From: Cottoperca gobio
Taxonomy: Eukaryota; Chordata; Actinopteri; Perciformes; Bovichtidae
DNA length: 64,000 nucleotides
Direction: 5' to 3'
Assembly (NCBI RefSeq): GCF_900634415.1
Contig: NC_041378.1
Span: 20,889,701-20,953,700 of the forward strand
The notes below the pieces were generated by a model that had not been told where the DNA came from, did not search any database, and saw nothing but the letters and a program-made list of their open reading frames with translations. A program made the translations under genes and the position numbers. Positions 37,247 through 50,527 of the stretch are shown here, piece by piece. The first letter of the stretch is position 1; the number at the start of each line of letters is the position of its first letter.

Positions 37247-39225
37247 CTCAAAGTCATAAGTGAGCATTATAATGTGATCCAACTGGTAAACCCTCGCCCT
37301 CAGTCTTAGCTTCTCCTTAGTTCAACATCACTGAACAAAAAAGTCAGAAACTGATCAAAGAGATGTTTGTGTATTTTAACAAACATCAGCAACAGTAAGC
37401 TCTGCTTACTTTCTCAAGACATGATCATAATACATTCCTGCATGTTGCCGGCAGTAAGAGTCGGGTTTGGAGAAAAATCTGAATATTCAGTAATTATTTC
37501 ATCAGTTAGTCCAAACAGAAAGTAATGATGCCTCAAGTCAGTGAGTCTAAATGTGGCTGGTAGCAGCTAGCATACATTGCAATAACTGTTCAAAACTAGC
37601 AGCTTTTTAAAATATATAATTAATTATTCTTTACATAATTGGATAGGACACCAAGGTGGCTGGCAATATTTTTTATTGGACTCCCTGTCAGGAGTGCAGA
37701 TTGTCTTTCACACAGAGTGATGGTTGAGTGCAAAGTGACAGTGAATCTTGGAAATGGGACTCCTTAGTACATTATTTGTCATAAATTGCTGTTAAGATTT
37801 CTGATCAAAGTCAGCTGTAAAAGTGACAGCCTTCAGGCACAGCCCAGCTCACCATCATCAGCCAAGGCTTCATGAAGAAAGCTCGCTCCAACTTCAGCCG
37901 CCGTTTGTCCAGCCACTGGCCAGCTGAAATGGGAGCATGACCCAGTCCCATGTGAAGGCCTTTTAAAGTTGGTTCAATAAAATATGGTACTCATAACTGA
38001 GGACAGACAATTACTTGGCAGCTTCCATAAAGAGTTTAAAGGCTGAACTTCAGAATTTATTTGCTCTTGTGTGGCGCCTAGCGAAAGGTGTCACTGGGTT
38101 TCCTGATCAATCATGAGCTCACAGTCCATCTATTTAATGGATCTAAGTTTTGTGAGGAAAATGGGCAGAGACTGGTGGAATAATGAAAAATATCAGTGGC
38201 TGCTGCATCGACAAATAATTAATGTCAACATTATTCTAATTTATTAGCTGAAATCACAGCACCAGTGATGAAAAGGCTGCAAGGTCAATCAGTAAAGATC
38301 TGCTTTAGTTTTCAAAATGCCCAGTAACTGAGCCAAATGGTTGGAATCTTTTTTACAATTATTATCTATTATCCAACTAGGATCATACAATTTATGGAGC
38401 ATAATTTATGAGCAGTTGTTAAGCACAAAGCTGAATGTTGCTCTTGCAGGACTTTCATGTGCTGCTGAACAACAATGAAGCTGGTGAACGGTGCAAGAAC
38501 TTATTTATGTATTCAGACAAGATTCACGTCAAGGTGCGTTCTTGTTCAAGGTCAGGAGCCTGAGGTCGTTCAGCATGTGTCATGCCGCTAAACCGACCCC
38601 AGTCAATGGCACATAAACAGGAGGATGTTAGAAAATAAGTTTTGCTTAAAAAAAAGATTTGACTAAAATACCCTCATGCTATGTACTGGTTAGCTGCAGG
38701 CATCAGTTTCCATCCTTCAGGGTACTTCCTGGTTGCAGTTCATTTCACTACAGAATGAGAATTACCTTGCAAAGAGTTTAATATTTCTTGAGAAAGGTAA
38801 TCTATCAGACTTGTTGTTTTCATTTTGTGTAAGAGATACAAAGCAAATGTGTAAATTTGCTTTGTATTAGACATATCTCATTTATTAATCCTGTGGTGAA
38901 AAATGTTGGTGTTTTTTTTAATCTGTTCCAAATTTTGATCCCGAGATTAAACAGATTTAAAATGTCTAAAATGCAGATGTTGCGCCTTTGTTTCCTCACG
39001 ACTTGACCACATACAGTAGTCTTTTAACAGGTGAGAAATAAATCAACTTCAACTAGTGCAAAATGCATTTTTAACTAAAACCTGGACAGGGGATCATACA
39101 AACTGTGCACAGCCTGGAGATCTCAGAGAAGAAGCTGCTCACTGTTCCTCTGCTGGGTTCAAGACCAGAGGGGACTGTGTCTCTCCTGTGAGACCGAAAT
39201 AAACATGCCCGCCTCAGTTCCACCA
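37247..39225. other. non-coding stretch with one small hairpin
   Basis: No exon recognised. A 13-bp perfect inverted repeat (atacaaagcaaat at 38836-38848, complement at 38855-38867, 6-nt loop) is the only structure noted. Confidence 0.45.
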
Positions 39226-39352
39226 ACGATCAACCTCTTTGCATTTTAGGATTAGCCGGGAGTTGGGCGATGTCATCACTGCCTAGATAACGATGGCTGG
39301 AGCCGACCACCACGACTCACAGAAACTACGTCAATATTTTATACGGTCTATG
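39226..39352 (+). repeat. dispersed teleost repeat, fragment (family A)
   Basis: Reads gcattttaggattagccggg, cgatgtcatcactgcc, gatggctggagccg and ttttatacggtctatgg. It parallels the 3' part of the longer copy at 51655-52074. Confidence 0.65.
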
Positions 39353-40324
39353 GTTGAAACAAACTTCTACAGGCAGTCATCAGTGGCAAACTGAAAAAGT
39401 GAAATAGAAATAGAAAGCACGACTGACCAATGTCTGACCTTTCACCTCTTGTCCTGTTGCTGTCTTTGGTGTATCACTGGCATTGTGAATGTGAGCATGC
39501 TGTGTGTAGTTTACTGACATCACACCACATAATGTGACCTCTTGATGTGCAGAGCTTGCCAACATTCCAGGCTGCCTTGTGCAGCTTTAATGAGAAATGT
39601 AATCCCTCGCTATCTCACACACACCGCTACATTTGCCCAGACAGTCCCTCAGACTTTGGTGACATGTGTATTCCTCTGCACAGGGGACAGTGACATGTGA
39701 TAGCACCAGGCTTATTTTGCATTATTCCTCAGCCCCCAGTGATAATTTCCACAGACCGCGCAGTCAATCACGCTGCGCTGCCCTGTCACCAGCAGCCTTC
39801 ATGGAGAATAAACACCAGCCGCTCTCCGTCTCCTCGCCATCTACACGCTCCTCTGCTGACTGGCAACAGCTCGTCTTGTGACAGTGTGGCGTGCAGCCAC
39901 GGCATGCGTGTGTGCCAGAGATAGGCCCGCTCTGAGATTCCATTTAATCATCCTCATTCCTTTCTGTAGCCTTTCATATTGCTGTGTCAGGCTTCCACAC
40001 TGATTCATGCTAATGGTCTTAGCAGATGCAATTTGTCAGGTACATAGATGTGACCAGTTAAAGCTAAGTTATGCAAATATATGTTCTCTTTTCTCTCTGT
40101 TTGTTGAGAGTCTATTTTCAAGTGTCTTGAATACTGACAGGGTTTGAGCTTTGAAGTGAAAAGAAGCATCTTTAGCATCTACGTATGCAAATATAAGCTC
40201 AATCAGGAAGTGGTAGATGAATAAATGAACACAGACATTGTTGTTAGAAATCAATACCTCATGTACCATACATAAACAAATACTGCAGCCTGATTATACT
40301 GTGAATATGTGTTAACTACAGGTT
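39353..40324. other. non-coding stretch, nothing recognised
   Basis: Balanced composition, no clear repeat. Short frames at 39666-39924 overlap each other in different frames and show no domain. Confidence 0.45.
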
Positions 40325-40800
40325 GGTTCTTTAAAGGGTCAATTCACCCAAATTAGGATTAATTAACATTAACATATTATTCTCACTCGAGAGGTGCTTG
40401 GTCTTGCAGATAGTTTTGGTTTTATTTGCCCGGATTTTAAAGCTGCATTAATCAATATATTTATAACAATGGATCAAATAGCTATGTGATATACTCATAG
40501 TAATACACTCTCAGAGAGTTATTACCCAACGCTGCAGTTCCATTCTGCCCTACAAAGCCTTTTAACATCTTTAAGCTCATTGTTTTGGTTTTACGGTCCA
40601 CAACTTCACTGTCTCTCCACTCTCATCAACTGCTGGTTTCCAGCAGCAGCAGCTGTTTTCAGTGAAAAGGTTCTGATAAAGCCACTGTACAATCCCTGCT
40701 CAGCAGACAGAGACTCGCTGGTGAACATGGTGGAGCATTTAGCAGCTAAAGAGACAGATACCAAATCAGAGTTAAAAGGAGTCAAGATGGGACTTACGTT
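40325..40800 (+). repeat. two adjoining dispersed teleost repeats
   Basis: The first part (to about 40440) reads aaagggtcaattcacccaaa and later gatagttttggttttatttg followed by cccggatttt, a common fish MITE-like sequence. The second part starts with aaagctgcattaatcaatat and later holds gtggagcatttagcagctaa plus agagacaga, another widespread fish repeat. The 107-codon frame across it is therefore not a gene. Class unassigned. Confidence 0.55.
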
Positions 40801-42100
40801 CATGGTGTGCAACACGACTTCATATTCCTTCTTAAACAAACCAAAGATTATTCACCTTAAAGCCCATCAAGCCCATTTGCTCACATTCTCTAAAGAATAC
40901 TGAATTACTGAAGCACTTCAGAGAAGACATCCCTGACCCTTCCTATCAGGACAGATGTGAAAGCTTTTAAAGCAACTGCAAGTGTTCATTAGAGATAAGG
41001 GAGTTAGTCTGCCCATGTAATTGCCCAGCTCCTGTGGCAGACTCTATGTGCCAGTCGACTATTACCAGTATGACAGCGGCTTGCTAGGCTACAGCAGCTC
41101 CTCTTGTTCCCTGACATTTAGACCCATTTAGGCTGAATAGAACCAAGAAGCCAGCAGGACATTTTGTGTTTTGCCTATTTTGCTCACACAGCAAATTAAA
41201 CTGCTATTTTAGGCTGTGTTTTTAACTGAGGTTCAACAAATGTAGAAGGGCAGGACAAGCACTTGCCCTATCTGAATATACCAGGATAAATACATTGCAC
41301 GGCTCACAATGGCAATTCCACAGGACAGTGCGAAGTAACGCAAAAATGTGAGCAGTCCAGAAATTCTTCATCACATCAGTATATGTGTATACAGTACAAA
41401 CAATATGTTGTGATTGATGGATATTGAGGCAAAACTAGGCAACATTATTGTACAGTGCAATTCATGCAAAAGATAATTCAACGTGTTTTAGACACTGAGA
41501 TCAATGAATGAATACAAAACTAAGATTCTACAGGCTTGTGGGAATTTTAACATGGCAAAGAGTGACTGAGGCAGAGACTAAGGGATATTTAGCAGGTATA
41601 ATGTTTACCATGTTCGGCCACTTACTTCACAGTGTTAGCATGCTGACATTTGCTAACTAGCAATAAACACAAAGTAAAGCTGAGGCTGATATGAATGTCA
41701 TTAGTTAAAAATATATATACATAGTTCAAGTCCTCCTGAGTGGGACATTGATGTGCGTAACAAAGTTGTTGAGATATTTCGGTCTTACCTCAGCCAGCCC
41801 TGAGCCATGCTGCTGTTCTGGCTAAAAGAAAAAGAAAAAGAATAAGAAGTGAAAAAGAATAAAATGTATAGTGAAGATGTATATGTATATGTCATAATCA
41901 ACGTGGAGTTTTGTCTCAATTTAAGGTTTACAACAATCGGTTTTATGAAATTCTACTAGTGTGGCATTTCTGTATTGTGATTTCTGCCTGCTATACATTG
42001 TTTTTATTTCCTTGTATTGTTCCTTGTGAGTGATGTTGACTTAGAGATATCAAACGTCAAACCTTGTTATGGGCTCACACTCTGAGACAGTTTAAAATGA
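40801..42100. other. non-coding stretch, nothing recognised
   Basis: AT-rich, no domain-bearing frame. Confidence 0.45.
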
Positions 42101-42213
42101 TGGAGACTAGAGTTCTTTAGCACTATCATTGCTGTGAAACACTTTGGGCTGCAATTCTTGTATGAAAGGTGCTATACAAATAAAGCTTATTATTATTATT
42201 ATTATTATTATTA
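42101..42213 (+). mobile_element. LINE 3'-end relic with (ATT)n tail
   Basis: The sequence gtgaaacactttgggctgca, followed by ttcttgtatgaaaggtgcta and tacaaataaagc, is the 3' end of an L2-like fish element. It runs into a (TTA)n tract at 42188-42213, the usual short tandem tail. Only the 3' UTR is seen. Confidence 0.7.
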
Positions 42214-42784
42214 TCATCATTATGAACAGTTGATCATTAGAACCACTAGTAATAACTACACAAACAAAGTCAATAGGAAATATATTTAAAATGCATCAGC
42301 TTGCATGTCATTACATAAAACTTCTGCTGCACCTCCTTTCTCATGAGCTCTGACCTCATTCATGAAGTTAAAATGAGAGAGGGCTGACTCAGAACTGCTG
42401 CACTGTTTGACTGTTCTTTGATCTAACAAAGTTTTAGTTAAAAATATATAACTCAAGTTCATAACTAATTAGTAATTCATCATCCACTTGATCAATTTTC
42501 CTGCTAGTGACTCTTTAATAAGGCTAAATGAACTGTGATAGAGACGGGATGTGATTGTCAAAAGTGGAGTTTGAAATGTTGTAGGGGGTGTTAACTGATC
42601 ATAACCAGATCGCAGTCTTATATTAGAACATTTAATCTCTAAGATGACAGGGACCCTCCGCACAGCTGCTGTTGTCTTTGTCCTGAGCAAAGACAAAGCT
42701 TACTGAATGCCTTGCTGTTATCAGAGCAACAGAGTTGATAGGGCTCAGCTTCTGAAAGTTAGTCAGTCTGGGTTCTGGTTCCAG

Positions 42785-43990
42785 GACGGAATCCGCATTG
42801 TTCCTCTACCGGCCGAACGCTCCTTTCCAGAACCTTGGAGTAGACTTTACCAGGGAGGCTGAGAAGTGTGATACCCCTGTAGTTTGCACACACTCTCTGG
42901 TCCCCCTTTTTGAACAGGGGAACCAACACCCTGGTCTGCCAGCCCCTAGGCACTGTCCCAGACTTCCAAGCAATGTTGACAAGGCGTGTCATCCAAGACA
43001 GCCCCTCAACACCCAAAGCCTTCCGTATTTCTGGACAGATCTCATCAACCCCTGCGGCTTTGCCACTGTGGAGTTGTTTGAGTACCTCAGTGATTTCCAC
43101 CAGGAAAATTGACGATGATCCCTCATCAGCTTCCAGCTCTGCCTCTACCATAGAGGGCGTGTTAGTCGGATTCAGGAGTTCCTCAAAATGCTCCGATAAC
43201 CTTCTCAGTCGAAGTCAGTAGGGTCCCACCCTTGCTGTACACAGCTTGGATGCTTCCCCCTCCTGAGGTGCCTGAGGTTTTCCAGAAGGACCTTGGTGGC
43301 GACCGAAAATCCTTCTCCATAACTTCTCCAAACTTCTCCCACACCCGCTGCTTTGCCTCTGCAACGGCACTACCCGTTTGGGCTTACCAGGTCAGTCCAG
43401 AGTCTTCCCGCACCCCTTGATCCAACTCACCACCAGATGTTGATTAGTTGACAGCTCCGCCCCTTTCTTCACCCGAGTGTCCAAAACACGCGGCCTCCGA
43501 TCAGATGATAAGATCACAAAATCGATCATTGACCTTTGGCCTTGGGTGCTCTGGTACCACATACACTTATGAGCATCCTTATGTTTGAACATGGTGTTCG
43601 TTATGGCCATTCCATCAATAGCACAAAAGTCCAATAACAAACAACCGTTCAGGTTTAGATCAGGGAGGCCATTACTCTGAAGAACGCCTCTCCAGGTGTC
43701 TCCATTGCTACCCATGTGGGCGTTGAAGTCTCCCAGCAGAACTACAAAGTCCCCTACTGGAGCCCCATGCAGGACTCCATTCAACGTCTCTAAGAAGGCC
43801 AAATACTCCGAGCTGGAGAAGCACAGACAACAGTCAGAGTTTCCCCCCCCATAACCCGCAGGTGTAGGGAGGCGACCCTCTCGTCCACCGGGGTGAACTC
43901 CAACATAGCGGTGCTCAGCCGCGGACTTGTGAGTATCCCCTATCGTGGAATTCTGCCGATACAAACAAAACCAAAGGGTGGTGAGAAGTA
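42785..43990 (-). pseudogene. Rex3/RTE-like LINE ORF2 relic (endonuclease and RT start)
   Basis: Read on the minus strand from about 43920. The frame starts as ILTSPRLSTAMLEFTPVDER, which switches frame at a C-run near 43846-43854. The endonuclease follows with VVLLGDFNAHMGSNGDTW, MIDFVILSSD and an end reading ELSTNQHLVVSWI. The usual catalytic TDHH is changed to TNQH there. After a frame change the linker and RT start follow: LLNPTNTPSMVEAELEADE, LHSGKAAGVDEICPE, GDQRVCANYRGITLLSLPGK and EEQCGFRPG. Homology stops near 42785, before the YADD-type motif. The palm core and 3' end are missing, so this is a dead fragment truncated at both ends. It is related to the 3' tail at 11627-11951 but does not overlap it. 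Confidence 0.85.
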
Positions 43991-46890
43991 AATCTATTAT
44001 ACTGAAATAAAGACACTTGGTTTTAGAAGTGAGCTCTTTCTTCCTACAGGAATGGAACAACAAAACAGAGTGTCAAACGGTCTGTCGTGACGTTCAAACA
44101 GTCTACAATGAAGTTCAAACAGTCTACCATGAAGTTCAACGAACAGAGAATACAATTAGACTATATAGTCACCAAGTGGGTGGCTATGTTTACAGACAAT
44201 GGGCTGTGCAACTACGCACATCTAGCTGATACAAGAGATACAAGAATATCAAGGGAACATGACCAGAGTGTACTCTGGTCCCAATCGCTGTAAGTAGGAC
44301 AAACATAAGATGAGCATATGAATAATAGGACAGTATAAGACAAGATAATCACTGCCACCCATGTGACAGCGCACCCGAAATATTTGTCTGATTTCCTTCA
44401 GCTCACTGTCACTCTATACGCCCCCGTTGAAACCTGAAAGCTGAGAGTGAAAGTGGGGACCTTGATCCATCAGTATAAATACAGTTAATAGTTTCACAGC
44501 ATGGGATTCAAACAGCTACATGTGGAGATGATGTAACACGTAATGTGATGGAGTGATGGACATCGACACCATAAATGCTTCAAAGAACACATAGACTGTC
44601 CATTGACCCTCGTAAGGCTCACAGAAGCTTCACATGCAAGATTTGAGAGTTGCACAAAAAGCATGGCCACTGTGAAAAAGGGTAATCTACATTTGGCCAT
44701 TTCTTACTGAGAAACGTTTATTGTTTGACTGCTTAATCTGAATTCTCAGATATGAAAACACCCAGGCAGTTTTTTTTGCAGTAATAGACAAACATAAAGT
44801 CATTTTGACAAAAAAGGATTCACTCTTTCATGACCAGGGCTGGGCTTTCAATTGGGCAAAGTCGGCACCTGTTCCAGGGCCCAGATCTCCAGGGTCCCCA
44901 AAATCCTTAGTTCTACTCGTAGTTTGTAGTGATTTTACCAAATGTTCATTTGAAAGGGAATATGCACACCTACTTAAGATTGGCCCTGCTTTATTACTTA
45001 GTGTTGTAGCCCTGTCTCAAAATCTTGTTTTAGGACCTTCATCGTGTCAGCTGATATTATGCTTGCACGTACATACGTGCATATTCCTAAATTAATTTGT
45101 GTTTAGTCAAATTACACAGCAAACTAGGGCCGTGTAATTTTCTAGCATAGGAATACTGTACACATTGCACCGAAAAAGGATAATTGTTTAAATGATCAAT
45201 GTAGTGAAATGACTGCAAAGAAGTGAAACAATAGTTTGGAAACTCGTCAGCACTTCTATGAAGTTTGGAATGTATAGTTAGTGGGGAAACATGCAGAGGC
45301 ACCAGTATGCTCCATTAGTTTGCATTCAGCAGTTCACACAAAGTGACACAGAGTTTTATTCGGGCACACAGGAAGAATCTATGGGAGATTGGACATTCCA
45401 CCCATAGGAAGGAATGAAATGAGAATAGAGAACTATTGCAGCTTCCCGTTGTGATTTCAGCTAACAAGACAGCTGTATTTTTATGTACAGAAATCCTGCT
45501 GAGTGCAACTTTAATTCTGTAACGCTGGCATTTTTTGCCAGTTTAGTAAAAACTTAGAGGGAGTTCAGAAAGTATTTTAGAATCCTCTGTATGGTTTCAT
45601 TTTTAAATTGCCTGTTTAGATGACATACTGTAGAGCATTGCATACTTTAACAGTGCATAATTTCAAAGAGAATATTTTTACTGTTTTAAGACAGGCTGGA
45701 TCTCTCCTCCAGCTCAGAGTCTCCAGGGAGTGCCAATTAGGTTGTTTTTCCTGTCTTTGATCATCTGAGCTGAGATGGTGCAACACCATGCCACACTCAG
45801 GTAGTGATGGAATTATCTCATTTGTCTGCATGTCAAAGCATACATTGAGAACAGATCACATCTGTTCTGTTGTAATATGTCCAGGTGTTGCATCGTGGCG
45901 CTGCAGATGAACAAGATTTTAGCAGTAAAAATAACAAACACATGCTTCTGAGGATATCTTTATATATTTAAAGTGAATTAAAGAGAGGGGTGAGTTTATT
46001 AGAAAAGTCTCAAAAGACAGAATGACTTTGCAGAGTTTCCGTAAAGCAACAACGGACTCTTTAGGAAGTGTTTCAAATCATTTGGCCCTGGCACTGTGTC
46101 CCCACCAGAGGACTTCAGGGCCAAGTCAAGCATGGCTGTGTCCTCCTGCAGTGTGTGACATCCATAAAGAGCCCTGCAGGAGACGCTGGGAGGGACGCAG
46201 GAGGTACTACTACTCAGATAAGAAGTGGCAGGTGTAGCTGTGCTCCTGTTGGCAGGCACCGGGCCCATTTGGTATTACAGCACTCGTTGGTGAGGCGGTG
46301 ATAACTTTAGATTGCTGAAATCATCAGGTGTGAAGCTCTGTAAATGGACATCAACAGCAAAGATAAATAGTGATGAGTGAGCGGTCCAAAGCCAATGCAC
46401 TGCCTGCCTGAAGGATGCAAACACACAATTTACTGTAAATAACAGTAACAGTCTCCTCTAAGATGTTCGGCACACATCACGCAGGCTGTAGGCAAAGACC
46501 TCCAAAATTATCTAACTTCCTCCAGGCTCTGTAAACTCTGTCACAGCCTGTATGCAATTAGGAGTAAATATGAGAAATAAAGAACGTTAGGTCTTACCTT
46601 AAAATAGTCACTTTTCACTCGTGGGAGCAGTATGAGTGAACCCCCTTCACAGTCCCCGATGAGGTGTTATGACAGTAAGTTTAATAAAGCATAAAGAACT
46701 CGTTAATAAGTAATGCTCTGCTGTGTTGACAAATAGTGTGGAGAGCAACAGCTGGGGGCCTGGAGCAAATGACTTCATCATGAGCAGCCAAACATCAAGT
46801 CAGTGAAGTTATCAGGAGTTATTTCAGTGAGGAAAGCCCAGCCTGTGTGCTGTGTACAGTCATGCTTCCCTATAGAGTTGTTGTACTTTT
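43991..46890. other. non-coding stretch, nothing recognised
   Basis: No clear exon. The segment 46060-46260 has balanced composition and overlapping frames on both strands but no recognisable domain. Confidence 0.45.
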
Positions 46891-46894
46891 TCAT

Positions 46895-46985
46895 GTTGGA
46901 CAGTCAGGCTAGCTGTTTGCCAGTGCTTCCGGTCTTTACGCTAAGCTAAGATAACCACAAGCTGGCACCAGCTCCTTACCACACA
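46895..46985 (+). repeat. dispersed teleost repeat, copy 3 (family B)
   Basis: Reads gtcaggctagctgtttgcca, ggtctttacgctaagctaag and accagctcctta, matching the left half of copies 1 and 2 at moderate identity. Confidence 0.6.
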
Positions 46986-47069
46986 GGCATAAGGGTTGTT
47001 TTAAATCTCTTATGGTCTGTTATATGACAGAAATGAAGCAGAAAGAGAAAAAGGAGATAAAAGGAAGAA

Positions 47070-47385
47070 GGGATGTGACAGCTGACAGGCGACAGAAGAA
47101 CTTTCTCCCTGCAGCGGTCAGACTGTACAATCACCACGGCCACTGGTGGACCACCACACCAAGAACACACTATTCCACCATTGTGGGCAATTATCACTGT
47201 CATGTGCAATATTCACTTTTACAACTTTTTATCAACCTCTTTGTGCTACTTACTTATATTACTTTTACTCTATTTATTCTATTTAATTATTGTGTACTCA
47301 CCTCTTTACTTTCTTGTTCTTTTTCTGTAACAAGGTACATTTCCCCGTTGTGAGACTAATAAAGGATTTCTGATTCTGAACATTG
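47070..47385 (+). mobile_element. LINE 3'-end relic (L2/CR1/Rex1 group)
   Basis: A short frame ending RRQKNFLPAAVRLYNHH resembles the ORF2 C-terminus of L2/CR1/Rex1-type fish LINEs, which usually reads FFPRAVRLLN. It is followed by a pyrimidine-rich 3' UTR and gagactaataaaggatttct. Only the extreme 3' end is present. The exact clade cannot be told from this much. Confidence 0.6.
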
Positions 47386-47389
47386 GCTT

Positions 47390-49150
47390 ACATGTCTGTG
47401 CAGCCTGTCATCTACATGTGTTATTGTATAGGCCTGTACACATTGTAATGGGATCCTGCTGAGCCCACATCCCAATGCCCAGCTATGGACCATGACACAA
47501 ATAATGAGTCAAGTTGGCTTTATAAAATATGGGCCCTCTTGTTAAAGAAAGAAAAATAAATGGTATTCTGCTGTTTTACAGCCATGGGCCACCGGTCATT
47601 AACAACGGAGTAAAAAATGCATTCCAGTGATCACAGAGCTCATATAAAGTCTTCCTCATAACCCAGGCCTCGATCGTCATATTTGCTTTGTGCCACACAT
47701 AGGATATTACAGCAGCACACTTTATATGCAGCCCATGTCACATCGTAACAGATTTATTTATAACTTCCTTTTGCTTAGTGCAGAATGCACTGATACAATG
47801 TAAAGTAAGAAATGCAGAGTTGTACCTCATCCATGGTATCGTGGTCTGCCTGGTTTTAAATGGGTTTGTACCCTGACCACATTCATCACAAAATACATAT
47901 CTTTACCAATTACATAGACAATACATATATCGCTGACATGCTTGTTCATTATTATTAATTATTTTGCCTTCAATGTAAAAATACCTTCCTGTCTAGGGAG
48001 ATAAGCGGAGAATCATTACATTCGTTTTCTTAAATGGTAAAACCCATTATTGTGACAAAAAGCTGATGAGCACACTGCCCTCAGCTTTGATCCTCTCATT
48101 GTGTGTCAGTGTACAGGATAATCCTGGGGAAGAGGCTTATTCAGCACCCTGGACAGCACCAAGGTCTCGCAGGATTCTTCCTCTACTTCCACAAATATGT
48201 ATTTATATGTGTAATTCTGCTCAGTTTAAATTGTCATGAGTCAATTTGCAAATATATTGATTTTAAGAATCATTAAGAGTCTGTAAGAAGTTTTAGGAGG
48301 TTAGGAACATTTAGACTCATTCAGAAATGAGTCATTGAATTTAGACATAAACCAAATAATATTGGACAAACTTCGACCAGACGATGGTACAAAGAAAGTA
48401 TCTTATGGAAAAAAAACTTCCAGAAAACTGCAACATGTTTCCTGGCAACCACATCAATGGTGTTTCCCTCCAAATTAAAAATGTCAACCTTGTCTCTCTG
48501 GGGAACATTAATGCCTGTTAAAATGTCATGACATCATGTGTGCAATACCTCAGCAGCTGAAAAGATGCACTGTGCATTACCATCCCGAACCACACAGCTA
48601 GCATGGCTAAAATATACTTACTTAAGATTAGGGAAAGATTGTGATCATAGCCAAAAGTAAAGAACATTGACTTTTGTTATTAGAAATGGTCTCTGGTGTT
48701 AAACTCACATGTTTTTATAAAACTGTACTCCTCAATCAGACATTCAAGCTACTTCCACCTTTGCTACGTGGCATTGTGACTGCAGGACAGAACAACTCTT
48801 TTTTTCTTTGCAAAAGTTGTGGATACCTCTTCCTTTTTTTTGGTTTCACCTCGGTCGAGGTTCCAAGTTAGCCTAGCCGTTACTAGAAGGTGGAGTTAAA
48901 ACACTGCAGATCACTGCTAGAGAATCGTAACTAGCAAAACATTTTAAATAGCCATGCCTATAGTCTATAACAATTGCAATTTTTTTAATAACTGGATTCA
49001 ACTTTTTTAAATGACAGCTCGCAAGCCTACGCTGTACAATTGACAAAGTGCAGACATTCCTCTGTTTGGTTGCCAATGAAAGGATTCACGAGTGTCGCGT
49101 TGACGATGATGTCACTCTAGTTTCATGGCAATCAGCTGAGAATGGCGCCT
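47390..49150. other. non-coding stretch, nothing recognised
   Basis: AT-rich with no exon or repeat that I can name. Confidence 0.45.
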
Positions 49151-49215
49151 GACCTCAGGGAAACCATCTGCAGTGGAAAACAAAATAGAAAAAAGGACCT
49201 GGTACCAAAAGTGAG

Positions 49216-50488
49216 TAGAGCCTTGTCACAACTACAGGAGGTCACTTGCTGGAAGCGATAAAGCTATATATTAAATCTTAAACCTAGATTTCCATGAATG
49301 TTTTCCATATTGTCTACTGTATCTCTCAAGGCCGCTAGTTGACAAATGGCTGCTGTGCCGTTATGTTTAGCTTCACTGTCCAAAAATCATGCAACACAAC
49401 ATCAGTAATGCGTTATACCACAGATGCTAGTTAATGCAGCTTTCTCTCGGCAAACCACTTCTCTTTAGCATATAGTCACTTCCTGTGGGTGAAACAGAGA
49501 CAATATCTGCAACCAGAATGTCATTTGGGAAATTTGGGAAATATAGAGCAAATTCATCAGAATCAGATATTCCTCTGCACTACAGCCTTACTTTGTGATT
49601 TAGCTTTGTAGGATGGATCTTGCTGAGTGCAGCTTTAAGAAAATGTTGACAAAGAGGGCGATGTGCAGATCAGTGGTCTCTGCTGAAGATAACCACTGCA
49701 GGTCGAGACATTCATCCACATATTAGATGTAGTGATCCAGCCATTCGCTGGCGTTTCTGAATGGATGGCCCTGCTGCACTCATCTCCAATCCAATCCCAG
49801 CTGGACACTCTCCTCCGTTTCCCCCCCTTACATCCCCCACCATCTCTCTCATCTCCATTGTGGTTGTGAGGCAGAAGCAGCACCTAATCATGGAAAATGC
49901 TTGTGTGTCCTCAACTCGATGGAGGTAACAGGAGAGAGGGAGCACACTCATGACCTGTGAATGCATGTGTTAACCCTGAGGTCATTTTAAAGAGCTGGCC
50001 CGTCTCGTCCCTGCTTTCACCTCCTACTCCACCAGCACCCAGATATCTGTTTACACTTCCTGTAAAGTTTGCATTTGTATTTTTACTCTTGTTCATTATG
50101 AAGATTATTTTGGTTTCTCCTCCGGTCAGCCTGGCTAGCTGACTGAGATACCACAACACTGTTTCCACCTGCAGGTATCCACACACATAACTGAGGGCAG
50201 CATCAGCCTTTAACTGGAAACTACTGACTCTACCGGGCTAGGTAGGATTTAGAGTCAGGCCTGACACAATAACTATTTTTGTTGGACGTTAGATCGTCCC
50301 AGAAATAAATTACAAACGATATTGTTGTCATTTATCTTAAAAGAGTCACAGAACGTTCTGCTTTCACACTACAAACTAGAATCATAATTTAGAGATGCAT
50401 TTCTTTTCAAATGTTTGTTTGTTCTCTGTTAAACACCTGAGCTCTGTGAAGTGTCCCTACTTACATATGTTTATAGTGCACAAACATA

Positions 50489-50490
<2 letters not shown>
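49216..50490. other. non-coding stretch, nothing firmly recognised
   Basis: Ends of an unclassified repeat may be present (gagtgcagctttaag at 49625-49640, complementary in type to the aaagctgca start at 40438). Overlapping short frames at 49635-50186 show no domain. Confidence 0.4.

Positions 50491-50493
<3 letters not shown>

Positions 50494-50524
<31 letters not shown>
50494..50524. repeat. (TA)n microsatellite
   Basis: About 15 TA units. Confidence 0.9.

Positions 50525-50527
<3 letters not shown>

Noticed and set aside
40580..40903. A 107-codon frame resembling a small protein
   Set aside because: It overlaps sequence I recognise as dispersed fish repeat (gtggagcatttagcagctaa block).
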